Part shown: positions 17,261 through 25,097 of the stretch, piece by piece | How the letters are laid out: the number at the start of each line of letters is the position of its first letter | Numbering within the stretch: the stretch's first letter is position 1 | Assembly: GCA_023261745.1 (NCBI GenBank) | Contig: JAGDXR010000004.1 | Span: 1 to 36,731, forward strand | Length of the DNA stretch: 36,731 nt | Reading direction: 5' to 3' | Source: Thermoplasmata archaeon | GTDB lineage: Archaea; Thermoplasmatota; Thermoplasmata; Thermoplasmatales; ARK-15 | Position numbers and translations under genes: made by a program | The notes under the pieces: model-generated | Told to the model about the DNA's origin: nothing | Database searches by the model: none | The model's input: the letters and a program-made list of their open reading frames with translations, nothing else

Positions 17261-17300
17261 TGAAATGTTTTATCATTTCAGCCAGGAAATTCCTTATATA
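17261..17300 (+). promoter_or_regulatory. Promoter and inverted repeat before the major facilitator gene
   Basis: TTATATA at 17294-17300 predicts a transcript start near 17322, giving a short leader. Just upstream, TGAAATG (17261-17267) and CATTTCA (17274-17280) form a perfect 7-bp inverted repeat with a 6-nt spacer, a plausible operator. The remaining 17133-17260 has no gene that I can see. Confidence 0.4.
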
Positions 17301-17333
17301 TCGAGAAGAAATTCAATCAGAAATTCAGAGTGA

Positions 17334-18497
17334 ATGAAAATGAGGTTGAATAAAAGAGCCATATTCCTGATCATAACGATCGTCGCATCCACGGTCTCAA
17401 TGAGAACCGTCAATAACATGTTTGTAACAACTCTCCCTCTTTTCGGGAAGTACATTCTGAATTTTTCAAGTGCAGAGGTTGGAATTTTAAGTTCCATATC
17501 ATTCATAACAACCCTGTTTTCAACAAGCATGTTAAATCCAAGGCTTAATGCCAGGGTGAGGAGGATCTCATACATAACATCCAGTTTCCTAATAATGCTT
17601 GTTCTCCTTATGGTATATTATTCAGATTTTCTAACAGTCTGGATATTTTCTGTCCTGGCAGGATTTCTCTACGGCCTCATCACTCCAAACATAATCACAT
17701 CTGCCTCTCTTGTCGATGACCGGGAACTGGCAGAGAGACTGCTTGCAATATATTCCCTTTCACTCAGCATGAGCCTTGTTCTTGGCCCGCTTCTTGAGAC
17801 GTATCTCCTAAACTATTACGATTACAGGTCCATATTTTTGCTCTTCATTCCACTTGCCGCGCCCCTGTTTATTTTTTCATTTGCTACAAAATTCCCGGAT
17901 GAGGGAAATGAGAGGTTCAGCTTCCGTGAAATAAACAGAAAGGTTCTGTTTGCAGCCGTGATTAACGTCATGATATACAACATACCGTTTTCAATAATAA
18001 CCGTGTACGCATCCATATACACCATGGAGGTTCTCCACGTTTCAAGATGGCTGTCATACTTTGTTTACGTTCCATTTTTTATGGTCTCATTTTTCACAAG
18101 GTTAGTAATGGCCATCAGGCCCATCAGAGACCTCAGGTTCACAATCACGTCATCATCAATTCTCACGGCCATAGGGATCCTGTTGCTCTCATTTCCTGTA
18201 AATATATACTTTGTGTTCATTTCAATGTCCCTGCTCGGCATACCACACGGAACCATATTCCCCATATCAACCATAATGATATCTAGGGGAACGGATGTGA
18301 GAGAAAGGAATTCTGTTAATTCCTATTTCCTTGCATTCGGCAACATTCTGATGATAATATTCCCACCGCTCTACGGTTTTCTATTCACTTATTTTGGATA
18401 CAGCGTTATGATTTCCACCCTTGTAATTCCGGTGATAATATCCTATTCCCTGCTCAGAACAAGGTATTTCAGTGAAAAGTTCATGCACTCAAGGTAA
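17334..18497 (+). CDS. Major facilitator superfamily transporter, substrate unknown
   Basis: This is an integral membrane protein of 387 aa with about 12 hydrophobic segments in two halves. A basic loop between helices 2 and 3 and a GFLYGLITPNI segment fit the drug/organic-ion-like MFS groups, but no substrate motif is recognised. An alternative start two codons later (17340) is possible; GAGTGA just before the first ATG does not decide. It is followed on the opposite strand by tRNA-Ser. An inverted repeat upstream suggests regulation by a local DNA-binding protein. Confidence 0.8.
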   Translation: MKMRLNKRAIFLIITIVASTVSMRTVNNMFVTTLPLFGKYILNFSSAEVGILSSISFITTLFSTSMLNPRLNARVRRISYITSSFLIMLVLLMVYYSDFLTVWIFSVLAGFLYGLITPNIITSASLVDDRELAERLLAIYSLSLSMSLVLGPLLETYLLNYYDYRSIFLLFIPLAAPLFIFSFATKFPDEGNERFSFREINRKVLFAAVINVMIYNIPFSIITVYASIYTMEVLHVSRWLSYFVYVPFFMVSFFTRLVMAIRPIRDLRFTITSSSILTAIGILLLSFPVNIYFVFISMSLLGIPHGTIFPISTIMISRGTDVRERNSVNSYFLAFGNILMIIFPPLYGFLFTYFGYSVMISTLVIPVIISYSLLRTRYFSEKFMHSR

Positions 18498-18501
18498 AAG
18501 G

Positions 18502-18586
18502 CGCCGGGGGTGAGATTTGAACTCACGCTCCCCTTTCGGAGAACAGGCTCTCCAGGCCTGCGCCTTGTCCGCTCGGCCACCCCGGC
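18502..18586 (-). tRNA. tRNA-Ser(GGA)
   Basis: This is an 85-nt tRNA on the minus strand with acceptor GCCGGGG paired to CCCCGGC, G discriminator and long variable arm (class II). The anticodon stem CAGGC/GCCTG encloses CTGGAGA, giving anticodon GGA. The T arm is GTGAG-TTCAAAT-CTCAC. CCA is not fully encoded. A TATA-like AAATATATTT at 18620-18611 lies about 28 nt upstream. Confidence 0.95.
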
Positions 18587-18657
18587 CAGATTACATAAAA
18601 TATTTACCTCAAATATATTTTTCGTTTTTTAGAATTTCATCATGCATTTAAAAAAAA

Positions 18658-18664
18658 TTTATAA
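18658..18664 (+). promoter_or_regulatory. TATA box of the NifX-like gene
   Basis: TTTATAA is centred about 28 nt before the ATG at 18689, so the transcript is probably leaderless. Confidence 0.4.
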
Positions 18665-18688
18665 CTCAATTGCGTTTATTAATGATTC

Positions 18689-19054
18689 ATGAAGATACTG
18701 ATACCCGTTACATCAAAGGATATTGATATTTCTGAAGTATACGAGCATTTCGGCAAATCCAGAATTTTTGCTCTGATAGAATACAGCAACGGAAAAATTC
18801 TGAATGTGGAATACATCGAGAGGAAGACAGAAGACCACAGGGTAGGAGAGATTCCCCAGATGGCGAGGGATCTTGGTGCGGATATTATAATAGTTTCCAG
18901 CATTGGCGAGAGGGCATATGATCTTCTGAATGAGATGGGAATAACGGTCATTGCCGGAGTGAATGGAAAGGTAAGGGACGTAATTGAAAATATAAAGGAA
19001 AATCTCGGTGAACCTGATGACAGAGGTCAGAAAAAAGATACCAAAAAGGATTAA
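18689..19054 (+). CDS. NifX/NifB-C-terminal-like (dinitrogenase iron-molybdenum cofactor family) protein
   Basis: This 121-aa protein has the ribonuclease-H-like fold of the NifX / FeMo-cofactor-binding family (COG1433), seen in the start MKILIPVTSKDIDISEVYEHFGKS and in DIIIVSSIGERAYDLLNEMGI. Such stand-alone proteins are common in archaea without nitrogenase and may carry or insert metal clusters. Their exact role is unknown. There are no cysteines, so any metal would be bound another way. The last residues are charged (GQKKDTKKD) and are encoded in a region that also encodes the start of the next gene, a 38-nt overlap. Confidence 0.85.
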   Translation: MKILIPVTSKDIDISEVYEHFGKSRIFALIEYSNGKILNVEYIERKTEDHRVGEIPQMARDLGADIIIVSSIGERAYDLLNEMGITVIAGVNGKVRDVIENIKENLGEPDDRGQKKDTKKD

Positions 19055-20012
19055 AGGTGACAGGGAAGGACTCAGGATGAGTACCCCTGTCGAGATTGCC
19101 CATTACAGGGCCAGAAGGCTGAGCAACGAGTCCATTTCAGATCTCGGCGCGGGGGTGGGAATACAGACATACTATTTTTCCCTTTATTTCAAAAATGTTA
19201 TTGCTGTTGAGAGTGATGAAAACAGGTTCAAAATCCTGAAAAGGAACATGAAAATCAAGAAACGAAAAAATGTAAAGATACTGTTTGGGAATGTGTTTGA
19301 TGAAAAAATCAGGGAAATGGTTGAATCTTCAGATGTAATATTCTCGGATCCTGCAAGGATAAAAAAGGCGGTGGAATGGACGTTTTCAGAACTTTCACCA
19401 AATCCCCTTGATATTGTTTCCAAAATTAAGGGAGAATCCTATTCATTTGATCTTCCCGTACTGATGAAAAGGGATATCATTCCAGAATCATGGGAAAAGG
19501 AGTACATAAGCCTTTATGGAGAGATAAAACGTCTTGCCGTTTATGTGGGAAAAGCAAAAAATCTTGAACTCAGCGCACTTATCCTTCCCTCCGGTGAAAG
19601 GATTGTATATGATCCAAATATTGAGAGAAACATTTCGTATTATGAAAATGTTCTCGATTATATTTATGAAATAGATCCATCTATAAAGTATTCTGGTCTC
19701 ATACCGGAATTTCAACACCTTTATTCGGATGTCCAGGTCATTGAAAATGGCAAAAAAAATCTATTCTGTACAGGTAATTTGAATTATGCCGATCCATTTT
19801 TCAAAAATACATACAGGGTTTTATTCAGATGTGAAAGCAGGAACTGCCTGATAAATGAACTAATTTCAAACGGTGCAGGAAAAGTATTTTTAAGATACAC
19901 TTCAGAAAATTATTACGACGAAAAAGCCAAAATTGAAAAAAATTTGTCAGGGGATTCAAAATTTTATATATTCCGTTTTTCCGGCGTTTTTTATGGCTGC
20001 GTCAGGGAATGA
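19017..20012 (+). CDS. SAM-dependent methyltransferase, THUMP-like type
   Basis: The protein is 331 aa. A Rossmann SAM-binding motif (SDLGAGVGIQTYYF) lies at about 40-53, with VIAVESDENR as the acidic strand and VIFSDPAR as the catalytic-loop position. The second half looks like the THUMP-like C-terminal domain found after such methyltransferases, so RNA is a possible substrate. The frame opens with GTG at 19008, but GGTGA at 19007-19011 is 5 nt before the ATG at 19017, which is taken as the start. It overlaps the NifX-like gene by 38 nt and ends exactly where the convergent 58-aa gene ends. The target is not known. Confidence 0.72.
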   Translation: MTEVRKKIPKRIKGDREGLRMSTPVEIAHYRARRLSNESISDLGAGVGIQTYYFSLYFKNVIAVESDENRFKILKRNMKIKKRKNVKILFGNVFDEKIREMVESSDVIFSDPARIKKAVEWTFSELSPNPLDIVSKIKGESYSFDLPVLMKRDIIPESWEKEYISLYGEIKRLAVYVGKAKNLELSALILPSGERIVYDPNIERNISYYENVLDYIYEIDPSIKYSGLIPEFQHLYSDVQVIENGKKNLFCTGNLNYADPFFKNTYRVLFRCESRNCLINELISNGAGKVFLRYTSENYYDEKAKIEKNLSGDSKFYIFRFSGVFYGCVRE

Positions 20013-20189
20013 TCAGGCAAGGACTTCTTCGGATCCGGAGTCCAGCACAATGTCTTCCTGGTTCAGTTCCTCAAGTATCCTGAGTATTTCCTCGGCCTTT
20101 TCTGACAGTTTGTCATCCAGCAGATACTCCTCCAGGTCATATACGGAATGTGTTTTCATCCATCTCTTAACTTCATGTGGTATGTTCAT
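20013..20189 (-). CDS. Small acidic helical protein, 58 aa, unknown
   Basis: I found this gene by reading the minus strand: ATG at 20189 and TGA at 20013. The product starts MNIPHEVKRWMKTHSVYDLE and ends in an acidic tail, GSEEVLA. It is rich in Glu, Asp and Leu, is likely all-helical and lacks Cys. A strong ribosome binding site GGTGA lies 6 nt before the ATG, and a TATA box and inverted repeat lie further upstream. These controls make it a real gene despite the length. I do not recognise the family. Size, charge and operator-like control would fit an antitoxin-like or regulatory partner, but no toxin lies beside it. Confidence 0.7.
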   Translation of the reverse strand: MNIPHEVKRWMKTHSVYDLEEYLLDDKLSEKAEEILRILEELNQEDIVLDSGSEEVLA

Positions 20190-20212
20190 TTTTGGTCACC
20201 TTCTTGTATGAC

Positions 20213-20245
20213 AATAGTCATATGAAAAGATGACTATTTATAGTT
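20213..20245 (-). promoter_or_regulatory. Promoter with 9-bp inverted-repeat operator for the 58-aa gene
   Basis: AATAGTCAT (20213-20221) and ATGACTATT (20230-20238) are perfect inverted copies separated by 8 nt. The right arm touches the minus-strand TATA box CTATAAATA (near 20243-20235), and the left arm reaches the predicted transcript start near 20213. A bound protein would block transcription. It also lies after the mobA-like stop at 20249, but no T-run follows in that direction, so a terminator role is less likely. Confidence 0.55.
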
Positions 20246-20248
20246 TAC

Positions 20249-20833
20249 TCAGTTTTTCACCAAATTCAGATTTTGCGATTTCAGTTCACCGTATACGAAG
20301 GGATTTTCAAGAAGTTTTACTGCAGTTATATAATCCTCCTTTGTGTTTATGTTGAAAAACGTGTATTCGGGAAAACTTTCAGCCCTTACGGAAACGAACA
20401 TATTTTTTTCCAGTAGTGATTTCATATCTTTTCTTTCAGGAAATGTTATGGATCTTGGGTAAAAGGCATGGAGGGGTTCAAAATATCCGGTGCTCCATCT
20501 CGGAATGGAAATCAGTGATCCAGGGTATCCAAAAAGCATGGAAATGCTCTCACATGAAACGAATGGCATATCACCTCCTATGAGAAAAACGTCATTGTCA
20601 AATTTTTCCATTGCCTGTTTCATTGCATTTGAAACACCCAGCAGATCATTATCAATAATTAATACTGCATTTTTTATTTCGATTTCTTTATATGAAATTA
20701 CCACAATATCATCGAAAAAATTGCAGTCCATGATTTTATCCACTATGTAATCGATCATCCTCTTTTCGTTTATATGAAGGAAATGCTTGTCCTTGAGTCT
20801 TCTGGACTTTCCAACGGGTATTAGGGCGATCAT
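20249..20833 (-). CDS. mobA: MobA-like nucleotidyltransferase (molybdenum cofactor guanylyltransferase family)
   Basis: The 194-aa protein has the MobA-type NTP-transferase fold. The N-terminal loop IPVGKSRRLKDKHF binds the nucleotide. GGDMPFVS near 91-98 carries the metal-binding Asp. EPLHAFY and FFNINTKED are the later family motifs. MobA adds GMP to molybdopterin, although close relatives act on other phosphosugars. The loop reads GKSRRLKDK instead of the canonical GGxSxRMGxDK, so a related activity is possible. Its ATG overlaps the stop of the preceding gene (ATGA), giving an mtnA - unknown gene - mobA operon. Confidence 0.8.
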   Translation of the reverse strand: MIALIPVGKSRRLKDKHFLHINEKRMIDYIVDKIMDCNFFDDIVVISYKEIEIKNAVLIIDNDLLGVSNAMKQAMEKFDNDVFLIGGDMPFVSCESISMLFGYPGSLISIPRWSTGYFEPLHAFYPRSITFPERKDMKSLLEKNMFVSVRAESFPEYTFFNINTKEDYITAVKLLENPFVYGELKSQNLNLVKN

Positions 20834-21366
20834 TCTATGTAGTTGAAATCCTCGGTGTTTTCTGTCTCTGCGTGACTTATGAGCATCATGTCCTTGTACT
20901 CCCTTGTCTTCTTGTCAAACTGATAGAGCAGCTTCTTTCCTATCAATGATTCTACATCCATCTTGTTCATTATTTTTACTGCGGATTCCATGTCATTGTT
21001 TTTAATCAGAATCATGAACTTGTTTTCATATGAGAAGAATGATGCAAGCCATAATTTTATTTTTGTATCTATCTCAAGAATATTCTTGATCATAGTGTAT
21101 TCAGGAGAATTCGAGGGAATGTTTTCAAACCTGTTCCAGAGGAAATTCATAGTATCCGTGTTTACGGTATATGCCTTGTATGATGCAAGCCATATCTCAA
21201 GAAACTTATTTATTTCTATGAATTTTTTGAATGCATTGAGTATTCCATCATCAGGCTTTTCCTTTTTCAGCTCGTTTTTTAATAGATAAAGCATGGTTTC
21301 GTCGAGATATTCGAGATCCGTGTCTGTGAAGCCATATTTTATGAACTTATTTTCCTTTTTCTCCAT
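20830..21366 (-). CDS. Unknown 178-aa protein with an internal repeat
   Basis: I do not recognise this protein. It is 178 aa, helical, highly charged, and has no Cys, signal peptide or membrane segment. A motif is duplicated: FIEINKFLEIWLASYKAY at 49-66 and ILEIDTKIKLWLASFFSY at 96-113, spaced 47 residues apart. This suggests two copies of a helical hairpin. It overlaps mtnA by 20 nt and mobA by 4 nt, so all three are translated together. AGGATGTGA upstream may be its ribosome binding site. Thioribose and molybdopterin metabolism are the only context clues, and neither explains it. Confidence 0.72.
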   Translation of the reverse strand: MEKKENKFIKYGFTDTDLEYLDETMLYLLKNELKKEKPDDGILNAFKKFIEINKFLEIWLASYKAYTVNTDTMNFLWNRFENIPSNSPEYTMIKNILEIDTKIKLWLASFFSYENKFMILIKNNDMESAVKIMNKMDVESLIGKKLLYQFDKKTREYKDMMLISHAETENTEDFNYIE

Positions 21367-22366
21367 ATTTGATCACATCCTTCAAATCCTCTGGCCTCAG
21401 AATGCCAAATTCGGTTATGAATCCTGTGACATATCTGTACGGTGTAACGTCAAATGCCGGATTGTAAGCCTTTGACCCTTCCGGACCAATTTTTTTATTG
21501 TTTATAAATAGGACCTCATTTTCATCCCTTAGCTCTATTGGAATTTCTTCACCGTTTTTGATGTTAGGGTCTATGGTAGATACTGGTGCTGCAACGAAGA
21601 ACGGTATTTCATTTTCATTTGCCAGAACGGCCTTTTCATATGTTCCGATCTTGTTGGCAAAATCGCCATTCATGGCAATTCTGTCAGCACCAACTATGAC
21701 CATGTCAACCAAACCCTTTTTCATAACGTATCCCGCTGCGTTATCAGCTATTATTTTATGTTCAATGCCTTCCATGAGCAATTCCCAGGCAGTCAGCCTG
21801 GCCCCCTGAAGCCTTGGCCTCGTTTCATCCACCCAGACAAAAAGGTTCTTTCCATTCTTCTTTGCAATTCGTATAGGCGCTAGGGCTGTCCCCAGATCAA
21901 GGACCGCAAGGGCTCCTGCATTGCAGTGAGTTAGAATATTCATCCCGTTCTTTATGATTTTGTTTCCATGCTCCCCAATTTTCCATTCCTTATCCCTTAT
22001 CATGTCAGCATAACCTTTTGCAGCCCTGACGGCGTCTTCCCCATCACCTATTCTTTTCATCATATAATCAAGGGCATAAAACAGGTCGTATGCCGTTGGC
22101 CTGGATTTTGAAATTACTTTATATGCCTCATTCAGATCTTTTTTCTGCAGCCAAGCCTGTGCCATTCCGTATGCGGCTGAAACCCCTATTGCCGGGGCGC
22201 CCCTCACAACCATATCCCTTATAGCAAATGCAATGTCATCATAATTTTTAGCCTCAAAGAATTCCACGCTGTCAGGTATTTTTCTCTGATCCAGAAAAAT
22301 AACCCTGTCGCCTTCTATCCAGACACTTACAATTTCCCTTTTTTCCCCATTCAAAATTATCTGCAT
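21347..22366 (-). CDS. mtnA: S-methyl-5-thioribose-1-phosphate isomerase MtnA
   Basis: MtnA converts methylthioribose-1-phosphate to methylthioribulose-1-phosphate in methionine salvage. From the ATG it is 339 aa. Visible are MVVRGAPAIGVSAAYG, the catalytic Cys148 in THCNAG, DETRPRLQGARLTAWEL, and catalytic Asp228 in IVGADRI. The RGAPAIG motif and the Cys/Asp pair separate it from aIF2B and favour MtnA, although archaeal ribose-1,5-bisphosphate isomerases are close relatives. A TTG start five codons upstream is possible; the ATG is used. It heads the operon with the unknown and mobA-like genes. Confidence 0.9.
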   Translation of the reverse strand: MQIILNGEKREIVSVWIEGDRVIFLDQRKIPDSVEFFEAKNYDDIAFAIRDMVVRGAPAIGVSAAYGMAQAWLQKKDLNEAYKVISKSRPTAYDLFYALDYMMKRIGDGEDAVRAAKGYADMIRDKEWKIGEHGNKIIKNGMNILTHCNAGALAVLDLGTALAPIRIAKKNGKNLFVWVDETRPRLQGARLTAWELLMEGIEHKIIADNAAGYVMKKGLVDMVIVGADRIAMNGDFANKIGTYEKAVLANENEIPFFVAAPVSTIDPNIKNGEEIPIELRDENEVLFINNKKIGPEGSKAYNPAFDVTPYRYVTGFITEFGILRPEDLKDVIKYGEKGK

Positions 22367-22453
22367 TAAATATCCCCGCAAATAATTAAGATATTCAGGT
22401 ATTTAGGTTTTTATGGAAATAAAAGATAAAATTATATTTCAGATAAAAAAAGG

Positions 22454-22462
22454 TTTTAAATA
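22454..22462 (+). promoter_or_regulatory. TATA box of cysS
   Basis: TTTTAAATA is centred about 26 nt before the cysS ATG, so the cysS-folC-hflX transcript probably starts leaderless. Confidence 0.4.
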
Positions 22463-22482
22463 TTATCTTTATACAGAAATTC

Positions 22483-23856
22483 ATGAAAATTTTTGATACC
22501 ATGGATAGAACAAAAAAGGATTTAATAACAGTGAAGGATAAGAGGATAAATCTGTTTGTCTGTGGTCCCACGGTGTATGATTATTCACATATCGGGCATG
22601 CAAGGACATACGTATTTTTTGATCTTTTTGCATCATACCTCAGATACAGGGGGTATGATGTTTTCTATCTTCAGAATATAACAGACATAGATGACAAAAT
22701 CATAAAGAAAGCGTCCGAAACGAATTCCAGCCCGGAAAATGTGGCCGAAAAATATTTCAGGGAATATCTTAAAGATATGGAGATTCTAATGGTTAATTCT
22801 GTAAACATCTATGCGCCTGCAACACATTACATGGATGAGATCGTTGACCAGATAAAACGACTTCAGCAACAAGGGTATGCGTATGAAACAGGAGACGGTG
22901 TTTATTTTGAGGTAAACAGATTCCCAGATTACGGAAAACTGTCGCATCAGAAACTGGAAGAAATAATTGCAGGATACAGGGTAGAAATCAATGAAAACAA
23001 GAAAAATCCCGTTGATTTTGCGCTCTGGAAAAAGAAAAAGGAGGGCGAACCTTACTGGAATTCTCCATGGGGAGAAGGGCGACCAGGATGGCATATAGAG
23101 GACACAGCAATAACTGAACATTATTTTGGTCCCCAGTATGACATTCATGGGGGAGGGGCAGATCTGATATTTCCCCATCACGAATGCGAGATAGCCCAGA
23201 TGGAATCGGTAAGCGGAAGAAAACCCATGGTAAGGTACTGGATGCACACCGGACTTCTGACAATAAGGAGTGAAAGAATGGGGAAGTCCATGGGAAACGT
23301 CATAAGGATAAGGGATCTCACGGAAAGATATTCTCCATGGGTCATAAGATATTTTCTTCTTTCCTCACATTACAGGTCCCCCATAGATTTTTCGTATGAG
23401 AACATGGACAGGGCGATGGAAAGCCTTGAAAAGATTGTGGTTATTTACAGAAAACTGAAGAACAGGAGAACCTTTGGAAATGGCAGTAAAATAATGAATG
23501 AAATGGAGGAGGAATGGAATCTTCTTATAAATGATATGGATGATGATCTGAACACCCCAGGGGCAATTTCGCACATGATGAAAATAATAAATCTTGCAAA
23601 CAGATATTATTCCGATCTTTCAGAGGTTGAATCAAAGAGAATAATGGAAATGATTGAGGACATGAATAAATTTTTCAAAATACTGCCTGAAATAAATGAA
23701 AACGAAGAAAAACTTATGAACCATATCCTATCTATCAGGGAAATGATGAGGAAAAGGAAGGAATACGAGATCGCAGACAGCATAAGGAATGAACTCAATT
23801 TGATGAAAATTAAAATTGAAGATACTTCAGAGGGTACAGTATGGTACAGAATATAG
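22483..23856 (+). CDS. cysS: Cysteinyl-tRNA synthetase
   Basis: This is a class I aminoacyl-tRNA synthetase of 457 aa that charges tRNA-Cys. The HIGH motif is at 36-39. The KMSKS loop reads MGKSMGN. The catalytic zinc site in bacterial CysS is two Cys, a His and a Glu. Here Cys27 (FVCGP), His232 and Glu236 are present, but the second Cys is Asp207 (GWHIEDTAI). A Cys appears instead at 235, next to the Glu ligand. A D variant at this place is seen in some archaeal CysS as I recall them. The gene overlaps folC by 16 nt and diverges from mtnA. Confidence 0.95.
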   Translation: MKIFDTMDRTKKDLITVKDKRINLFVCGPTVYDYSHIGHARTYVFFDLFASYLRYRGYDVFYLQNITDIDDKIIKKASETNSSPENVAEKYFREYLKDMEILMVNSVNIYAPATHYMDEIVDQIKRLQQQGYAYETGDGVYFEVNRFPDYGKLSHQKLEEIIAGYRVEINENKKNPVDFALWKKKKEGEPYWNSPWGEGRPGWHIEDTAITEHYFGPQYDIHGGGADLIFPHHECEIAQMESVSGRKPMVRYWMHTGLLTIRSERMGKSMGNVIRIRDLTERYSPWVIRYFLLSSHYRSPIDFSYENMDRAMESLEKIVVIYRKLKNRRTFGNGSKIMNEMEEEWNLLINDMDDDLNTPGAISHMMKIINLANRYYSDLSEVESKRIMEMIEDMNKFFKILPEINENEEKLMNHILSIREMMRKRKEYEIADSIRNELNLMKIKIEDTSEGTVWYRI

Positions 23857-25097
23857 ATGAAATAGAGTATCTCTATTCGCTATCAAGGTTCGGAATTAAG
23901 CTTGGGCTTGATGTCATGAAGGAACTCTCCGGCAGAATAGGAAATCCTCAGGATTTCTACAGAACGTTTCATATTACAGGATCAAACGGTAAGGGATCAA
24001 CATCGGCCATGCTCTATACAATACTCAAACAGAAGTTTTCAGTCGGTCTTTACACGAGCCCACATATCAAAATATTCAATGAAAGAATCATCGTGAACGA
24101 CAAGTACATTGAGGATGATTATATAAAAAGGTGGGTGAATGAAAAGAAGCAGATTATAACTGACATGGCTAAGTCAGGAATGCAGCCGACATTTTTTGAA
24201 TTTACCACGGCAATGGCATTTGATTATTTCAAAGAAAAGAATGTGGATGCTGCGGTCATAGAAGTTGGGATGGGTGGAAGGCTTGATGCGACCAACATAA
24301 TAAATCCTGAATCATCGGCGATTGTTACCATATCGCTTGAACACACGGATAGGCTCGGCACAACGATCGATAAAATTGCGTATGAAAAAGCCGGGATTAT
24401 AAAGAGTGGCCGGCCGGTGATCATAGGCGTTGAGGATGAAAGGGCCAGATCCGTGATTGAAAGAATAGCGGTAGAAAAAAATTCCCAACTGTATGATGTG
24501 AATGAAATCTATAAAATTTCGAATGTGGAAATGAGCCTTGAGGGAACTAAATACAGGGCCTCAAGGGACGGTAAAATTTATGATGTGAAAATACCGCTTG
24601 TTGGAAAATATCAGATAAAAAATTCGTTGATTTCAATTACAATGGCAGAACTGTTTGACCCATCACTCGATTACAGAAAGATAGAAAATGTGCGTTTCCC
24701 TGGAAGGTTTGAAGTTAAGAGCCGTAAACCGCTCATAATAACCGATGCAGCACACAATCCAGAGGCTGCAAGTGGACTTGTTGATAATGTAAAAACCCTC
24801 TTTTCGAAAAAACCGACGATCGTGATTACTCAGCTCAAGGATAAAAATTCAGTGGAATTTTTCAGGATCATTTCGGAAATAACGGATCACGCTATAATAA
24901 CGGAGGTTAAAGATGAGAGGAGAAAAGATGCGGAGATTCTGGGTCAGGAGGCACGGAATTTCATGAGGAGCGTGGAAGTCATCCGTGAATCTGAAATGGC
25001 ATTTGAGCGTGCCATTGAATCTTCTGATTTCATCATCATCACGGGATCCATATATCTTTTAGGTGAGTTTGAGGAATGGTATGCAAAAAGGCAGTAA
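23841..25097 (+). CDS. folC: FolC-type folylpolyglutamate / dihydrofolate synthase (Mur ligase family)
   Basis: The enzyme joins glutamate to folate-type pterins using ATP. It is 418 aa. The P-loop GSNGKGST is at 47-54. TSPHI and ERI follow, then the VEVGMGGRLDATNI block, a GKYQIKN segment and the C-terminal ITDAAHNPEA motif. These fit the FolC/FPGS family. Archaea with other C1 carriers use related ligases (for example CofE partners), so the exact pterin acceptor is open. It overlaps cysS at its start and hflX at its end, which points to one transcript. Confidence 0.88.
   Translation: MVQNIDEIEYLYSLSRFGIKLGLDVMKELSGRIGNPQDFYRTFHITGSNGKGSTSAMLYTILKQKFSVGLYTSPHIKIFNERIIVNDKYIEDDYIKRWVNEKKQIITDMAKSGMQPTFFEFTTAMAFDYFKEKNVDAAVIEVGMGGRLDATNIINPESSAIVTISLEHTDRLGTTIDKIAYEKAGIIKSGRPVIIGVEDERARSVIERIAVEKNSQLYDVNEIYKISNVEMSLEGTKYRASRDGKIYDVKIPLVGKYQIKNSLISITMAELFDPSLDYRKIENVRFPGRFEVKSRKPLIITDAAHNPEAASGLVDNVKTLFSKKPTIVITQLKDKNSVEFFRIISEITDHAIITEVKDERRKDAEILGQEARNFMRSVEVIRESEMAFERAIESSDFIIITGSIYLLGEFEEWYAKRQ

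Noticed and set aside
20213-20238. Inverted repeat as terminator of the mtnA-mobA operon
   Set aside because: No T-run follows in the leftward direction, while the repeat overlaps a TATA box and start region of the 58-aa gene, so an operator is preferred.
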